In this document: one piece after another, positions 23,062 to 35,579 of the stretch | How positions within the stretch are numbered: position 1 is the first letter of the stretch | How the letters are laid out: the number at the start of each line of letters is the position of its first letter | Assembly (NCBI GenBank): GCA_024305745.1 | Contig: JAHRBS010000006.1 | Location: 1,304,501-1,368,500 of the forward strand | Length of the DNA stretch: 64,000 nucleotides | Direction of reading: 5' to 3' | Origin: Polyporus tsugae | Taxonomy: Eukaryota; Basidiomycota; Agaricomycetes; Polyporales; Polyporaceae | Notes under the pieces: model-generated | What the model saw: the letters and a program-made list of their open reading frames with translations, nothing else | Told to the model about the DNA's origin: nothing | The model's database searches: none | Translations under genes and position numbers: made by a program

Positions 23062-24222
23062 CTATTTTACAAGGGTGGATACAGCAGTGATGAAGTCCGC
23101 CTCCACTATCGGCGGCGACTCGTTCTTGACGTTCAAATAAGCTGTCCGCAGCCGTTCCGTAGCGAGGTCGTCGAGGAGGGAGAGATTGGTTGTTTTTGGT
23201 GCAGCGGCATGGGAGGGAGAATTGGATGCAGAACGGGGCTCCGAGATCAACTTGCGGGTGCACTGCACACATCACAGGTCAGCACCGGCAGTCCGAGGAG
23301 AGGACTACGGAACAGGAGGACATACGAGCTTCGCGCCGAACCACGCCCGGAGCGTGATCCCGGTGGGTATGGAGTCGCTTGGTGCGAGGTCCCCGTCGTC
23401 GTCGTCGGTCATGTCCACGACGTGCAAGAACGTTTTGAGTGCGAGCGGCACGTCCTCGGCGAGGTACGCCGTCTCGGCGTACTGGAGGAAGTACGACGGG
23501 TTCTGAGGCGAGAGGAGGAGCGCGTGGGAGAGGGACTGGAGGGCGTACGTGTACTGCTGGCAGGAGGCGTACATATCGGCAAGCTCGAGCCAGCCGTCGG
23601 GCTCGGTGTAGAAGGTGTCGAGCATGGCGGAGAGCTCTTCGACGGCCAGCTCGATCTTGCCGGCGCGCCGTAGGACGGAGGCTTTGCGCCGCCATATCGC
23701 CTGTCAAGGAATGGGGGAGACGCAGGTGTGAACACCAGAGTGAAAATGGGGGAACGAAGAGAAGAGAGGACGTACGGCGTTGGAGGAGTCTGCGTCGAGG
23801 AGTTGGTCGTAGAATATCAAGACGAGTTCTGGAGCCGCAGTGGCCTCCATGCGGATACCTTCCAGACAGTCTACGCGCTGGGAGCGGGGGAACTTGTCGA
23901 GAAGAAGCTTGATGCACCTCTAACGAGAAGAATAAGGACGCATACAGGATGGATCGTAGAGGTACACGCACATCAGCGACTTCAAGGTTTCCCTCGTCAA
24001 TGGCGGCCAATGCCAACTTCTCTATACCGTCCCAGCCTATATGTACACAGAGTTGTAAGTGCTAAGGATCATAGTGTTTGCGCAATACGCACCTTCTTCG
24101 CCCTTGCCTGAGAACCCGCCGCGATCGAGGAGAGTCAGCCCAGCATCGAATGTCTCCTTCGACTTCTTTGTCTTTCGCGGTTGGTACGCGGCTAGCTTCT
24201 GCAGAGAGTATGTGTATTCCAT
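23062..24222 (-). CDS. EMC2: ER membrane protein complex subunit 2 (EMC2), TPR protein
   Basis: Predicted 304 residues in five exons: 24093..24222, 23972..24036, 23776..23919, 23326..23700, 23062..23262 (915 nt). The TPR core reads AIWRRKASVLRRAGK, then DGWLELADMYASCQQYTYAL and NPSYFLQYAETAYL, matching the EMC2/TTC35 repeats, including the WxELAxLY and QYAE blocks. Exons 2-3 supply WDGIEKLALAAIDEGN and DRCIKLLLDKFPRSQRVDCL, the preceding repeat. EMC2 is the cytosolic scaffold of the ER membrane protein complex, which inserts tail-anchored and multi-span proteins. The gene is divergent from FOL1, with 169 bp between the start codons. Confidence 0.9.
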
Positions 24223-24391
24223 GCCGTATTTCAGAGAGCAAGAAGTGTGAAATAGTCCAGAGGGCAGACGGTCGGTGCGCGGAGCAAGGCCACAACCGCG
24301 CGGGCGCCTCCAATGCCAATCGCATAGGAGGCGCCTGAGCGCTAAGATCTAGGATACCTCCTCTCATTCTGTAGCGTAGTCCCGCGGTTCT
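24223..24391. promoter_or_regulatory. Short bidirectional promoter region, EMC2 / FOL1
   Basis: Only 169 bp separate the two divergent start codons, so both genes must share this DNA for transcription start. No motif was identified with confidence. Confidence 0.5.
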
Positions 24392-27253
24392 ATGCAATCT
24401 GTTCTCTGTTCTCATTCTTCCCAAATCCTCTCGTTGGCTTCATTCCACCATGGGGTAGGTATGCCGCTATACCGTAACGTCCGGATGTACTCACAACAGG
24501 ATCATAGCCCCGAACACCGCCAGACGAGCCGTTCCGACTACGTGCGCGTGAACGAGCTCGCGCTCAACGTCTCCTTCTCAGATGGCTCACGATGGCCGTC
24601 TCCGACACCCAACCCCCAGCCTGTTCTCTTGAGCTTCAGCTTCGCGCATGATGTGCGGAATACGGCCGCGACCGACGACCTTGCACATTCGGTCAATTAC
24701 TCCACTCTTGCGTCGGGGATGAAGACGATCGTTGACTCTGAAGTCTTCCCCTCCCTCGAAGCGTTCGTAGATCGCATATGCCAGGTGTATGCGTCGCAAT
24801 ACTCGGAGACCTCGAGCTTCACCGTGCGCATCGCACGGACGAAGACACTCCTGTACGGCGCAGCCTTCGGACTCGAGGTTACGAAGCTGGGCAGGTCTCG
24901 GGCGCCCGTGGAGGAGACGTTCTTCTTCCAGGACATAGTTGCGTACGCCGTGATTGGCATTCATGCTCACGAACGGCAACGGAAGCAGCGCGTGCGGGTC
25001 AACGCGTCAATAACGAGAAGATCGGGGCGACAGCACTCCCTCGACTTCCGTACACTTGAGCAGCGGATATTCGACGTACGTACTGTGTCAAGGGCAGATA
25101 GACAGATAATGAAACCGCGTATACAGTTTATAGACGACTCCAGATACCTCACTGTCGAAGCACTCGCATCCAATATTGCCAGCGTCATCCTCTCCTTCCT
25201 CAAAGACGAGAGCGCAGTCGTCAGTGTTCGCATATCGAAACCCAGCGCAATCCTCGATGCGGACTCCGCTGAGGTCGAGGTTACCCGTACACGGAAGGAC
25301 TTTCGCGTGGAGCATTCGCAGGTCGCGTTTTCCAGTTCCGCAACACCAAGCTCTCAAGCGGTCCAGAGCGAGTCCATGAACTCGCCGTCGACTTCCCGCT
25401 TGGCTCCCGCCACACGGTCCCTACCACACCGCGCCGCAATCGCCATTGGGGCGAACGTGGGTGATCGGTTCGCGAACATCGAGTGCGCTCTACGCTTACT
25501 GGAGACGTCCTCTCCCGAGGTCGAGCAGTTGAAAGGGGCGCAGCGGATCGCGGTGGTGAACACTAGCTTCATGTACGAGACAGCGCCGATGTACGTAGAG
25601 AATCAGCCTCGGTTCATCAACTGTGCGTGTATGGTGAGTTTATCCATTACTCCGTGGCCGGTTTCCTGACGTATTAAAGACACCTGCAGATTGAGACCGA
25701 CTTGGAACCGCGAGGTCTGCTGTCGTACTTGAAGCACATTGAAGAGGTCGTCGGGCGTACGGTGACGTTCCGGAATGGCCCCCGCGTGATCGACCTCGAC
25801 ATCGTCACGTACGACGACCTGGTGTTGGACACTCGACCTGAAGGCGCACGAGTAAACCTAGATAACCTTCAAGGCCAACTTGTCATTCCACATCCCCGTG
25901 TTTCAGAGCGGGAGTTTGTCCTGCGGCCACTGGTTGAGTACGTTGTGTCATGTTTACGCACTGCTTCAATCTCCTGACCAGCGGTCCGCTAGTATGATAC
26001 CGGAATATGTCCTCCCTGGAACCCAGAAGACGGTTGAGGCACTCTTATCGGAGTTGATGCAGCAACCTGCAGACGGAGAAGCCATGTACAAAGTCATACC
26101 CTTCCCGCGCTACCCCCTTCCCCACTCCGAGACTTCCACGTCTCCACCTGTGGCTAAGCTCCCTCCTGTTCCTCCAACGGCGACGTACTGGAAATACCCT
26201 ATCGCCCCTTATGCCTCCGGTGGCAAGCACCCCGCACGCAAGACATATATAATGGCAACGCTCAACGCGACCCCAGACTCCTTCTCCGACGGCTCCGTCC
26301 ACTACACTCTCCCCGATGCGCTCTCGTATGCTGCCGCCGCCGTCGCGTCTGGCGCGAACATCATCGACATCGGCGGTTACTCTACCCGTCCTGGCGCGGA
26401 GTACGTCTCTCCCGAGGAGGAGTTCTCGCGCGTCGTGCCCGTCATCCAGGCGATTCGCGAGGACGGCGCCGCTTCTGGCCAATCGCACAAGGGGAAGACC
26501 GCGCAGACGCTCATCAGCGTGGACACGTTCCGGTGGGAGGTAGCGGAGGAGGCCGTGCACGCGGGGGCGAACTGCATCAACGACGTGTGCGCGTTCGGCG
26601 GGATGGAGTACCCGCCGACGGAGCGGTCCCAAGCACACTTCGTGAAGATGCGGCAGGTCGCGCGTGACTTCGCGGTGCCCGTCGTGATGATGCACTCGCG
26701 TGGGCCGGCGTCGGAGAACAAGGACTACTCGGCGTACGACTACGCGAAGGATGGGGACGGGAGGGGCGCGGTGGTGGAGGGCGTGAGGGTCGAGCTGGGT
26801 AAGAAGGTCGAGAAGGCGGTCAAGGGCCCGGGCGGGATACGGCGGTGGCTGGTCATGGTCGACCCTGGGATCGGGTTCAGTAAGACGGTCGAAGGGAACG
26901 TCGAGCTTCTCCGGGAGGCGGCGAGCATCGTTGCTGCGTACCCACCTCGCCTGCGGAACACGAACCTGAAGGCGGAGGACTTGCCGTCATCGCGCCCGGA
27001 TCGGAACCCGTTGGAAGGGTACCCGCTACTCATCGGGACGTCGCGGAAGTCTTTCTTGGGCGCGCTGCTGCAACAGCCCGATGCGGATGGTGCCGGGAAC
27101 TACCAAGGACGCCGGACGAGGCCAGACGAGCGGGACTTTGGCACCGCTGCAGCGGTGAGCTGTGCTGTGCAGCAGGGGGCGAGCGTGGTGAGGGTGCACG
27201 ATGTGCTCGGGTTGGGGGACGTGGTCAGGGTTGCTTCTGCGTTGTGGTCGTGA
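24392..27253 (+). CDS. FOL1: Trifunctional folate synthesis protein: DHNA - HPPK - DHPS
   Basis: Predicted 899 residues in four exons: 24392..25075, 25127..25633, 25690..25937, 25993..27253 (2700 nt). Order: a first dihydroneopterin aldolase repeat (SDYVRVNELALNVSF), a second (QDIVAYAVIGIHAHER, with YLTVEALASNIA after intron 1), then HPPK (AIAIGANVGDRFANIECALR, FRNGPRVIDLDIVTYD, PHPRVSEREFVLRPL) and dihydropteroate synthase. The last has LNATPDSFSDG, IIDIGGYSTRPGA, SVDTF, INDVCAFGG, MMHSRG, VDPGIGFSK, IGTSRKSFLG and RVHD. Together they turn dihydroneopterin into dihydropteroate; DHPS is the sulfonamide target. The N-terminal 35 residues are basic and hydroxylated, like a mitochondrial presequence, which fits the known location of yeast Fol1. 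A later Met at 24461 is possible. Intron 1 is 51 nt and stop-free in frame. Confidence 0.96.
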
Positions 27254-27838
27254 TGTTGAGAAGCAATTGGAACTTTGGGATGTAGGTGAGTATGGAATTG
27301 TTCGCCTCACTTGTTCTAATTTTCTATCTAGTAGGCACTGCGTGTACACCTGGCCTATGGAAAGGATGATTGCATTGAAGCAAGCAGCTCTATTCGCGAT
27401 GACTCTTCAAGTTGCAACGTTTCATTTGGGTTTAGGAGCTTTTAGATGAATGCTGAGCGGATTTATACCGGAACCGTTCAAAGGCTACGGGGCCCGTGGA
27501 CATAATCGAATTCGACGCCGAAGTTCGCATTCATCGTAACTAACGGCACGTAGGAAAGAATTGTCCTGACTAGTCACAGTCGCACCTAATAGCACACAAT
27601 TATTAGTTGAAGCTTGAAAGGGATGTGCTTACGTGATGGGATTTGTAACAAAGCAGAGAGTTACCTTGTTTATCGACTTGAGCGTGGTCGTCGGCGGCGA
27701 TCCCTCGAGATCCAAGCTACAACTATCTAGCCTCCTCCTCGTCCCTTCTTCGCCCCAGAACCCGCCTCATGTCTAGATATCCTCGCCGGGACGTTTGCTG
27801 ATCCTCACACCTTAACCCTGTACACTACTGTCCGAACA
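27254..27838. other. Intergenic, promoter of ATG1
   Basis: 585 bp, AT-richer than the flanking genes, with no coding chain. It should hold the FOL1 terminator and the ATG1 promoter and 5' leader. Confidence 0.5.
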
Positions 27839-30800
27839 ATGGCCCCCTCTGCAGCCCCCGCTCCCAGTCCTGGTACCGCACCTCCTTCGGCCACTAAACG
27901 CACCCCAACCTCGACATCAGAACGGCCAGACAGGCAACGAGTCGAGGATCTCGAGGTGAAGCCGTACGTCATTGTGGGTGACTTGGGAAAGGGCAGCTTC
28001 GCGACAGTGTATCGAGGGTATCATGAGGTGCGTCCTTCCATGCATCCCATCACTCACCCACCACCTTACCCGCCCATGACGCCGTACAGCAAACACACCA
28101 CCAGGTCGCAATTAAGACCGTGAACCGGAGTGGGCTCAGCCCAAAGCTCTTCGATAACCTCCAGGGCGAGATCGAGATCCTCAAGAGCCTGTCCCATCGC
28201 CATATTACCCGACTGCTAGATGTGATAGTAAGTCTTGTCTTCCTTCATATCCGGGGTGAAGGCGCAGGGCATACTACTTATGCGGGGGTCGATTCTGCAG
28301 CGCGCAGAGCGGAACATATACCTCATAATGGAGTTTTGTGCCGGCGGCGATCTCGCCAACTACATCAAGAAGCGAGGGCGTGTGGAAGGCTTGGAATACA
28401 TTCCCTCCCCTGGCGCGGCTCCGACATATTACCCACATCCGAAGTCGGGAGGCTTGGATGAGATTGTGGTACGAAGCTTCCTTCGACAGCTAGGTATGTA
28501 CATCCCTATATGTTTCACGTCCCCATTCCCTATAACGTGTGTTTCATAGCCCGTGCTATCAAGTTCCTTCGACAACGGAATCTCATCCATCGAGACATCA
28601 AGCCCCAGAACCTCCTGCTAAATCCTGCTGGTCCGGATGAATACTCGAGAGGACATCCATTAGGCGTCCCTGTGCTGAAGGTCGCCGATTTCGGGTTCGC
28701 TCGGTTCCTTCCTCAGGCTATGATGGCAGAGACATTGTGCGGGTCACCGTGAGTGTCATTCGGAGCAGTATAATCCGATACTTCGCCTCACGCTCTGCAG
28801 ACTGTACATGGCCCCAGAAATTCTGAGCTACCAGAAGTATGATTCTAAGGCGGACCTCTGGTCTGTTGGTGCCGTGCTATATGAGATGGCTGTGGGCAAG
28901 CCTCCGTTCCGTGCGCAGAACCATATTGAGCTCCTGAAGAAGATCGACAACTCGAAGGCCATCAAGTTTCCCGACGAGGACCCTGCCATGCACCAGCGCG
29001 CGCAAGCCAAGGGCGAGGAACTCAAGACTGTCCCGCCCGACATCAAGATGCTCATTCGGAGTCTGCTCAAGCGCTTACCCGCAGAGCGTTCTAGCTTCGA
29101 AGAGTTCTTCACGAGCACGGCGATGGTCAAGTCGAAGTTTCCTAGACCGCGCGAGCCGACACCACCGCCGCCCGATGATGACGATGATGACCCAGACAAG
29201 ATACCGGAGCACTACAAGCATATCCCGCCGGAGGTGCTGGATCCCAAGGCGATGATCCCGGGTACAAAGATCAAGTTTAAGCGCAGGACGTCTCAGGGAG
29301 TACCCGAGAGTGCGTTGCAGGACGGGTAAGTCCCTAGTAGTTCACACAGCACGTTCAAGAGGTCCCATTCACATTGTGGCAGATCCGACGACAACGTCGC
29401 AGGACCGTCTCGCCCCCCGGCCGTGCACCCCCCGCAATTCAGCCCGGCTGCGAAGATAAAGCCCTTGTCTCCGGACACCTCCCTTATTCCTGGCGAGACC
29501 GAGGAAGACGGGGCGCTGCGGCGAGAGTATGTCCTAGTGGGTGATAAGCAAGCGGTCGAAATCAACCGCGCTGTTGACGGTGCGTCCTTTTATGAACCTC
29601 GCGGGGGTTCTCTCGCTTATGACTTATCTGCAGAGATTACCGCTCGTCGACGACCATTGCGCGACCGCAAATCGTCGCCATTGCCCGACGATGCGGCGAG
29701 TCCAGGGGCAGAATCTCCTCCGTATGACTTACACGTCCCCAACAACGCGAATACCACATTCCCACCACCGCCGAACGTCAACATGCCCCCACTATCGTCG
29801 TCACCGTCCAGCTTAAATGCGCGCACGAACGGCAATGCTCTTACACGAGCGCTCAGTATCGCCACTGGCATCCTGCGGGGGTCGAAACGGCGGCCGTCGA
29901 CGTACCAGAACGAGTTCACGCCATCGTCGCCGCGTCGGATGCAGACCTTTGGTGGCGCGAGGGGCCTGGGGCTTGGGCTGGAGCTGCAGGGCGTGCGTGA
30001 CGCGGAAGAAGATGAGCTGCTGGCTGGCCTTGAGGAGCTCGCTCAGAAGACGGAGGTGCTGACGCACTGGGCGGACGAGATGTACGACTACGTCAAGGCG
30101 TTCCCACAGAGTGAGTAACACATTATTTCGATGTGGCCCCACGTCCTTTGAATTGGATTGATGATATTGACTCCGACAGAACCGCTCCCGGATCCGACGA
30201 AGTTCTCGCGGAGGGAGGGAGAGACGGACCGCCTGGCCGCGCGGCGGAAGAATGCGGATATCCAGGCGGAGTACAACGCGATGACGTGCGTGGCGCTGTA
30301 CATGCTCCTCATGTCGTTCTCGCAGAAGGGTATCGACAAGCTGCGCAACTTCCACGAGCACCTCCAGATGCGCGACCCGGATGGGGAACTCGAGGTCAGC
30401 GAGGGCTTCGACGAAGGTTTGCGCTATGTCCCCATTCTAGAGGTAGTAAAGATACTGAAGCCGTCTGTTTGGTTACAGCATTGTCATGGTTCAAGGACCA
30501 TTTCATCAAGTGTCATGACCGTGCGGCTTTGGTCAAGACTTGGCTTCCGGCGCAGTACACCGGTCCCCCGACGTTTTTGGACCAATTGGTATATGACCGT
30601 GCTCTGCTTCTGGTGAGTAGTTTGCGACACGTCGTATTATCCGCCGGTTGGTGACGGATATTTCAGAGTCGGACTGCGGCCCGCAAGGAGCTACTTGATC
30701 AGGCGACAGCCCCAGACGAATGCGAGAAGCTTTACGAAGAGTCCCTTTGGTGCCTGTATGCACTCCGAGACGACCTTCTTCAGGCCGACAATCCGTTCTT

Positions 30801-31079
30801 GGACGAAGACCGGAGCACGATCTCCACTTGTGCGTAATCATCCTTGATATGTTGGTTCTCGGAACGGCTTCATAGACAGTGTCGATTTTAGGGATCAAGC
30901 GCACGAAGCTCCGCCTCGTCCGGTGCCGTGTCCGCATGGGCATGAGCGACCGTGAACGCGTCAAGGACGCGCGCCGTGATGATAACCTCACTGACGTCCA
31001 GCGAATACCCGCCCCGTGGGACCTGGCTACCGCTCAGGGTGAAGTACCTCAGGAACTCGACCCTCAGAACCCTCAATGA
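27839..31079 (+). CDS. ATG1: Autophagy serine/threonine kinase Atg1 (ULK1 family)
   Basis: Predicted 874 residues in 11 exons: 27839..28027, 28105..28227, 28301..28493, 28550..28748, 28801..29325, 29383..29579, 29634..30110, 30180..30416, 30479..30612, 30667..30829, 30892..31079. The kinase domain has [14 protein letters not shown] (P-loop), VAIKTV (catalytic Lys), [37 protein letters not shown] and [12 protein letters not shown]. The linker is proline- and acid-rich. The C-terminal third ([54 protein letters not shown]) matches the tandem MIT-type region that binds Atg13. The protein starts autophagosome formation under TORC1 control. All key catalytic residues are present, and no frame break was found. 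Confidence 0.96.
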
Positions 31080-31994
31080 TCTTGGTTATTAAGTCTGTAG
31101 CATTGGTATTGACTCACCCTCATTCTCATCGCTAGATGTGCCATGCATCGTGTGTATACTATTACTATTGTAAGCTATTTGGGACCATGCCGTGACGACT
31201 ATTTAACTCCACGCCCCACGCTCCCTCACGTCTTTATCACGCTGATCCTCCCTCCTGCCTACCCTTGCCTCTCGATCTCGCCCAAATCCATCCTCATATG
31301 GTCATCCTATCTGTTTTCCTGCATTTTCCTTGGTTTACTATGCTCTCGGTCGCATGTGTGTATATGTATATATGACAGTTCACGGACAGATGTGGATGCT
31401 GGTCGCAATCGTTGCGCCGTTACTCGTTCATTCTTCTCAGTTCTTCAATTTTCCCATTACGATATCAACATTTGTATTAGTACCCGCATTATACAGTCTC
31501 GTTTCACCGTAGTCCTTCGTTATGTGGCGTCGCTTAGACGAGATATTATTGGTACGTACACCCATTTTCTCATCCCATTTTCTAATTTTCAGTCGTGGTT
31601 AGTCCAATCGGTTTTAAGTATTCCAGCCACAGAAAAATCGTACAGCCTAAACGGCCCGAAGGCATGGTTATACAACAGCCATGCTGTTCTGCGAAATCGA
31701 AAACAAATGAAGCGAGGCAGAGTACACTGGTGAATGTGACGTTGATTATGATCGCACATGACAACGTGTTAAACGTAACACCCTGTACGAGAGATAGGAA
31801 GCCGGGAGTGTCAAGAAGAGAGCGAGGTAAGAGTAAGCAAAAACACATACGGAAGGAACGGATCCAAAGAAACGTGCTTAGTAGCACTGCTATCAAACAA
31901 TGGGAAGAGCATTCTGCAAACGCCTTCTCTTGTCGTATGTTGTTCCCCACTCCCCAGCGCGTTATGTCGGGCCCCTCAACATGCCCGCCTCCGC
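31080..31994. other. Convergent intergenic region, AT-rich
   Basis: 915 bp between the 3' ends of ATG1 and the F-box gene. The long minus-strand frame that continues from the F-box gene into this region is read-through past its last intron and is not taken as coding. Confidence 0.5.
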
Positions 31995-34233
31995 TTAGAA
32001 AGACAGGATAGAATACCGTCGGATGTGCGATTGCTGCAACAGATGAACGTATCAGCACACCGTCCCAAGAAGCGAACGCAAATCCACTCACGCTCGACAC
32101 CAACACCAACGCGTCTTCGGCCACCATCACCGCCTCACAGAGCCCCTGCCCCTCTGGGAGAGACACGAGCTTCCTGGCCCTGTACGGCAGCGCCGTCGTC
32201 ACCTCCTCCGTGAACACCCTCGCCGGCTTGAACACGGTCGGAATCGCCATGACGCCCTGCACGTCCTCTGCCTCGCCCCGCGCCCGCCGCTTCGCGAGCT
32301 GATTGAAGTCGAACGTGTACACGACCCTCCCCCCGGGCTCGGGCCTCCAGAACGCGAACGTCATCCCGTACACGTAGCACACCCACACCGGAGAGTGCGT
32401 CACCGGCGTTCTCATGAGCCGCGACCCGCGCGGACCCCACTCACGCCACACGAGGTGGCGGCGCGTCTCCCCCGGAGCGAGCGCGGTGAGCGCGGTGAGG
32501 AGCGTCGACGCGGGCACGAGCGAGAGCAGGCCGAATGGCGCGTTGCCGCCCATGATCCAGAGGGTGACGACAAACAGGCGGTCCTCGTGCGCGACAGAGA
32601 ACGGAAGGCGGAGCGCGGGGCTGGGGCGCCAGTACGGCGCGGGGTCCGAGCGGACGGACATGGCGACGACGGCGAAGGCGTCGCCGAGCGGCGGGTAGTG
32701 GAACGCGCAGACGTAGTCGACCTCTGAGAACGGTACGGGCGTGGAGGTCGAGGTCGACTCGAGGTCGACGACGGCGAGGAGCGGCGTGTTGGGTCCTTGG
32801 AGGATATTGTCTTCATCAACTTCAAGGGCCGGTTGGACGGCGAGGAGGAGGTAGCGCGAGGTTAGAAACGCGAAGGAGGGTAGTTCGGGTCCTGTGATGT
32901 GCTGATAGTAAAGTAAGTCGTGGGGAGTCAGTGCGGAGACACAGGCATCCAGTGGTCTCATCGCCAGCACCTCGGGGTAGGAGACAGGAAAGCAATCGGG
33001 TCCAATACGTCTGGTGAAGTTGGTATAAACGGGTGGGAGGCTGCCTCCGCCCGAAGTTTCGTGCACCATCACCTCTTTGCGACGGGTCCATGTAATGGGT
33101 CGACAAGGACACCGCGCGTCGTTCAACATACGTGCTCTAGGTAGAACCTGATTGTATGCGTACGCCGCAAGACATCAGTTCCATTTTCTGCACAAGACGA
33201 TGCTCGAAAGCACGCGAATGGCCTTCCAATGCCACCAGTGATCTCCCTTCGTGGCATGCGCGGGTACGTTGGCGAACGGACGCATACAGCCGAATAATGC
33301 ACCAGACGTTATGGGAGGATCTCATCGTGGTCTTATGTCTCTCTTCTTCCCGTCCCAAACCACACATGAGGCCCTCCTCGAACGTCTAGTGATGAGAATA
33401 ATGGAGACAGACGTACCAAGTGCAGCGTGCCAGTCTTCCACTCCCAAATGAGGAGCTCCGAAGGGTCATCGCCCCGGCTCGAGATGAGAATGCCGAGATG
33501 ATCCTCGGACGTCTGGATGGCATACGAGTAGCCACCCGGTTTCGGCTTGTACATAAGCATGCCCGTCCTGGGCCCAGCAGGATGCGGCGCGCCCGTCGAG
33601 AGGGACTTCAGATGTATGCGCACCGTCAACTCGAGGCTAATGAGCAGTACTGTCAACGCTACTGACAAACCACTGCCCGCGAACGCACAGTGCTCACCGG
33701 TCCCAAAAGTGCTCGATCACGACCAGCAAATCCTGCGCGGGGTCCATGCCGAAATCGCGTAATTTGCAGCCCACGTCGGGGATCGTCCACTCGGTACCCT
33801 GGATCCCCCGGATCGCAGACGGGATCTGCTTGAAGTGCAGCATGCGCTCGCCCTGGGCTTGGGCAAGGACGTTGCCGTAGAGCTCCCAGACGCCGCCCTG
33901 GTGCATTTGTACGTCGTCCCTTGCGGTCCACGCGAGCTTGTCCCACGCGTCCTGGCGCGCGCGGAGGATGGAGAGGCGTTCTGCGGGGGTGAGGTTGCTG
34001 GGCGGGCCGTCGGCCATGCCGGCGACGGCGAGCTCGATTTTGTACTGGGCGCGGACGTCTGTATCGATGAGAGCCTTGAACCGGGTGCAGACCTAGGCGA
34101 CCTCTTTGGATCAATGATTGGCATAGTGGAGTGAATACTTTAAGTCGATTACCTGGCGGCAACGGAGGAGGTCTTGGACGCCGAGGTCGAGGAGGATCGA
34201 TATGATGAGTTCAGGCGGGAGTTCAAGTTCCAT
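31995..34233 (-). CDS. F-box domain protein
   Basis: Minus-strand exons: 34153..34233, 33698..34092, 33417..33636, 32092 to either 32901 or 33147, and 31995..32033. The start at 34233 opens directly on the F-box (MELELPPELIISILLDLGVQ, DLLRCRQVCTRFKALID). The remaining part is of the WD/beta-propeller-like type common in basidiomycete F-box proteins (LIWEWKTGTLHL, PELPSFAFLTSRYLLLAV, VDLES). It ends QSHIRRYSILSF after a 58-nt terminal intron. F-box proteins recruit substrates to SCF ubiquitin ligases; the target is unknown. Exon 4 can begin at 33147 (596 residues, 269-nt intron) or at 32901 (514 residues, 515-nt intron); both are in frame. The second gives a more family-like junction. Confidence 0.75.
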
Positions 34234-34666
34234 TGGTGGCAGAAGGAAGATTCGTTCGTGGGCGTTGTGTATGTCGAAGGAAGAGGATTATATGCGGATG
34301 ATGAGGAGTATGATACTGTCCTACTTAACTTAGCAGTGGTGGTACGACGATGAGGACTCGTCGCCCTGAGAGAGACACACCTCGGCATAGGCGCTCAGTA
34401 GCTTCCAGATCTTAGATCTGAACATGTCGGCCGTTGACTCTCGCCTTGCGCCCATCGGCTGTCGTAGTAGTCTCTTCGACTCTCTCGAGTGCTGTCGTCG
34501 ACAACTCTCATCTGATTCCCTCTCTCTGTGCAGCACATAACGTTCCTACCGGTCGTCTACACCTTCCACGTTCCGCTGTGGCCGTGGCGCTCCGCAGACG
34601 TCTCACGACCTCTTGACCCGCTCGTCCGAATCGCCCTTCACAAACACTCTTTGCCCGCCGTCGATC
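34234..34666. promoter_or_regulatory. Bidirectional promoter region, F-box / RCF1
   Basis: 433 bp between divergent start codons. No specific element was identified. Confidence 0.4.
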
Positions 34667-35245
34667 ATGAGCACAGAACCTTATCGCGAGCATGAAGGCC
34701 TCCTGGACGAGAACGGTAACCCGATGGAGACATGGGGAGGCAAGTTCGAGCGCAAGTTCAAGGAGAACCCGTTCGTCCCAGTCCGTGCGTCGTCTCCTCC
34801 TCCCTTTCGTTCTCCTCGTTCCTCACCCGCCCACCGCGTCCCAGTCGCTGGCCTCACCACCGCTTCCCTCATCATTGCCGGCGCGAAGCTCCGTCGGCGC
34901 GACAGCGCCTCGCTCAACAACTGGCTCCGCGTCCGTGTCCTCATGCAGGGTCTCACCGTCGTCGCCATCGTCGGCGGCTCCTGGTGGTACGGCCAGATGA
35001 AGCACCAGAAGGAGGCCACTGCCACGGTAGCCGCGGCGGAGCAGGACAGGCTCATCGAGCGCGCCGCGTTCGAGAAGCGGCTGCGCGCGGCGGAGGAGAC
35101 AGACCGCCTGGAGAAGCTCGAGGAGGAGGTATTGGTGAAGCAGGCATCTCAGCGAGGGAGTGGGAGCGGTAGTGGGGGCTGGGTGGGTGGATGGTGGGGG
35201 AGCGGGAGCGGCAAGGGCACTCCGGGCAAGGACGCCTCGCAGTAG
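34667..35245 (+). CDS. RCF1: Respiratory supercomplex factor 1 (HIG1 domain)
   Basis: Two exons, 34667..34784 and 34845..35245 (172 residues), with a 60-nt intron that is stop-free and a multiple of three. The N-terminus has WGGKFERKFKENPFVPV, then two predicted membrane helices (LTTASLIIAGAKL and LTVVAIVGGSWWYG). Between them lies NNWLRVRVLMQGL, which contains the HIG1 type-1 signature RxRxxxQ. After the second helix comes a charged helix and a Gly/Ser/Trp-rich tail. Rcf1 sits in the inner mitochondrial membrane and stabilises III-IV supercomplexes and cytochrome oxidase assembly. The start was chosen because MSTEPYREHEGLLDE leads straight into the family pattern; an in-frame upstream Met at 34613 has no family support. 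Confidence 0.92.
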   Translation: MSTEPYREHEGLLDENGNPMETWGGKFERKFKENPFVPVRASSPPPFRSPRSSPAHRVPVAGLTTASLIIAGAKLRRRDSASLNNWLRVRVLMQGLTVVAIVGGSWWYGQMKHQKEATATVAAAEQDRLIERAAFEKRLRAAEETDRLEKLEEEVLVKQASQRGSGSGSGGWVGGWWGSGSGKGTPGKDASQ

Positions 35246-35579
35246 GGTTCCATGATTGTATGGGTATGTAGCCGTACAGTCTGCATATATGGTGCACTCT
35301 CCACTCATCTTCTCCGCGTCTCTCATACACATTGTACAATATAGAGCGCATATAATCTCTCGCATTCGCATTTCCAAAACTGCCTGCCCCCGGCCACGTA
35401 CTCGCGCATGCATGCGTAATCTAACCATGGTCAAACAGTCGATGACATGCAAACTTACTAGCAAAGGTACGACTTACCCCCGTTGGATATGGCGGGACAT
35501 GGCGGGACGGGGGATTTGGAACGATCAGCCTCGCGGGCCCTCCTCACACGAAAGCTCTCAATCTTCTCATTACATCCCA
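35246..35579. other. Convergent intergenic region
   Basis: 334 bp between the ends of RCF1 and URM1; no further feature seen. Confidence 0.5.
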
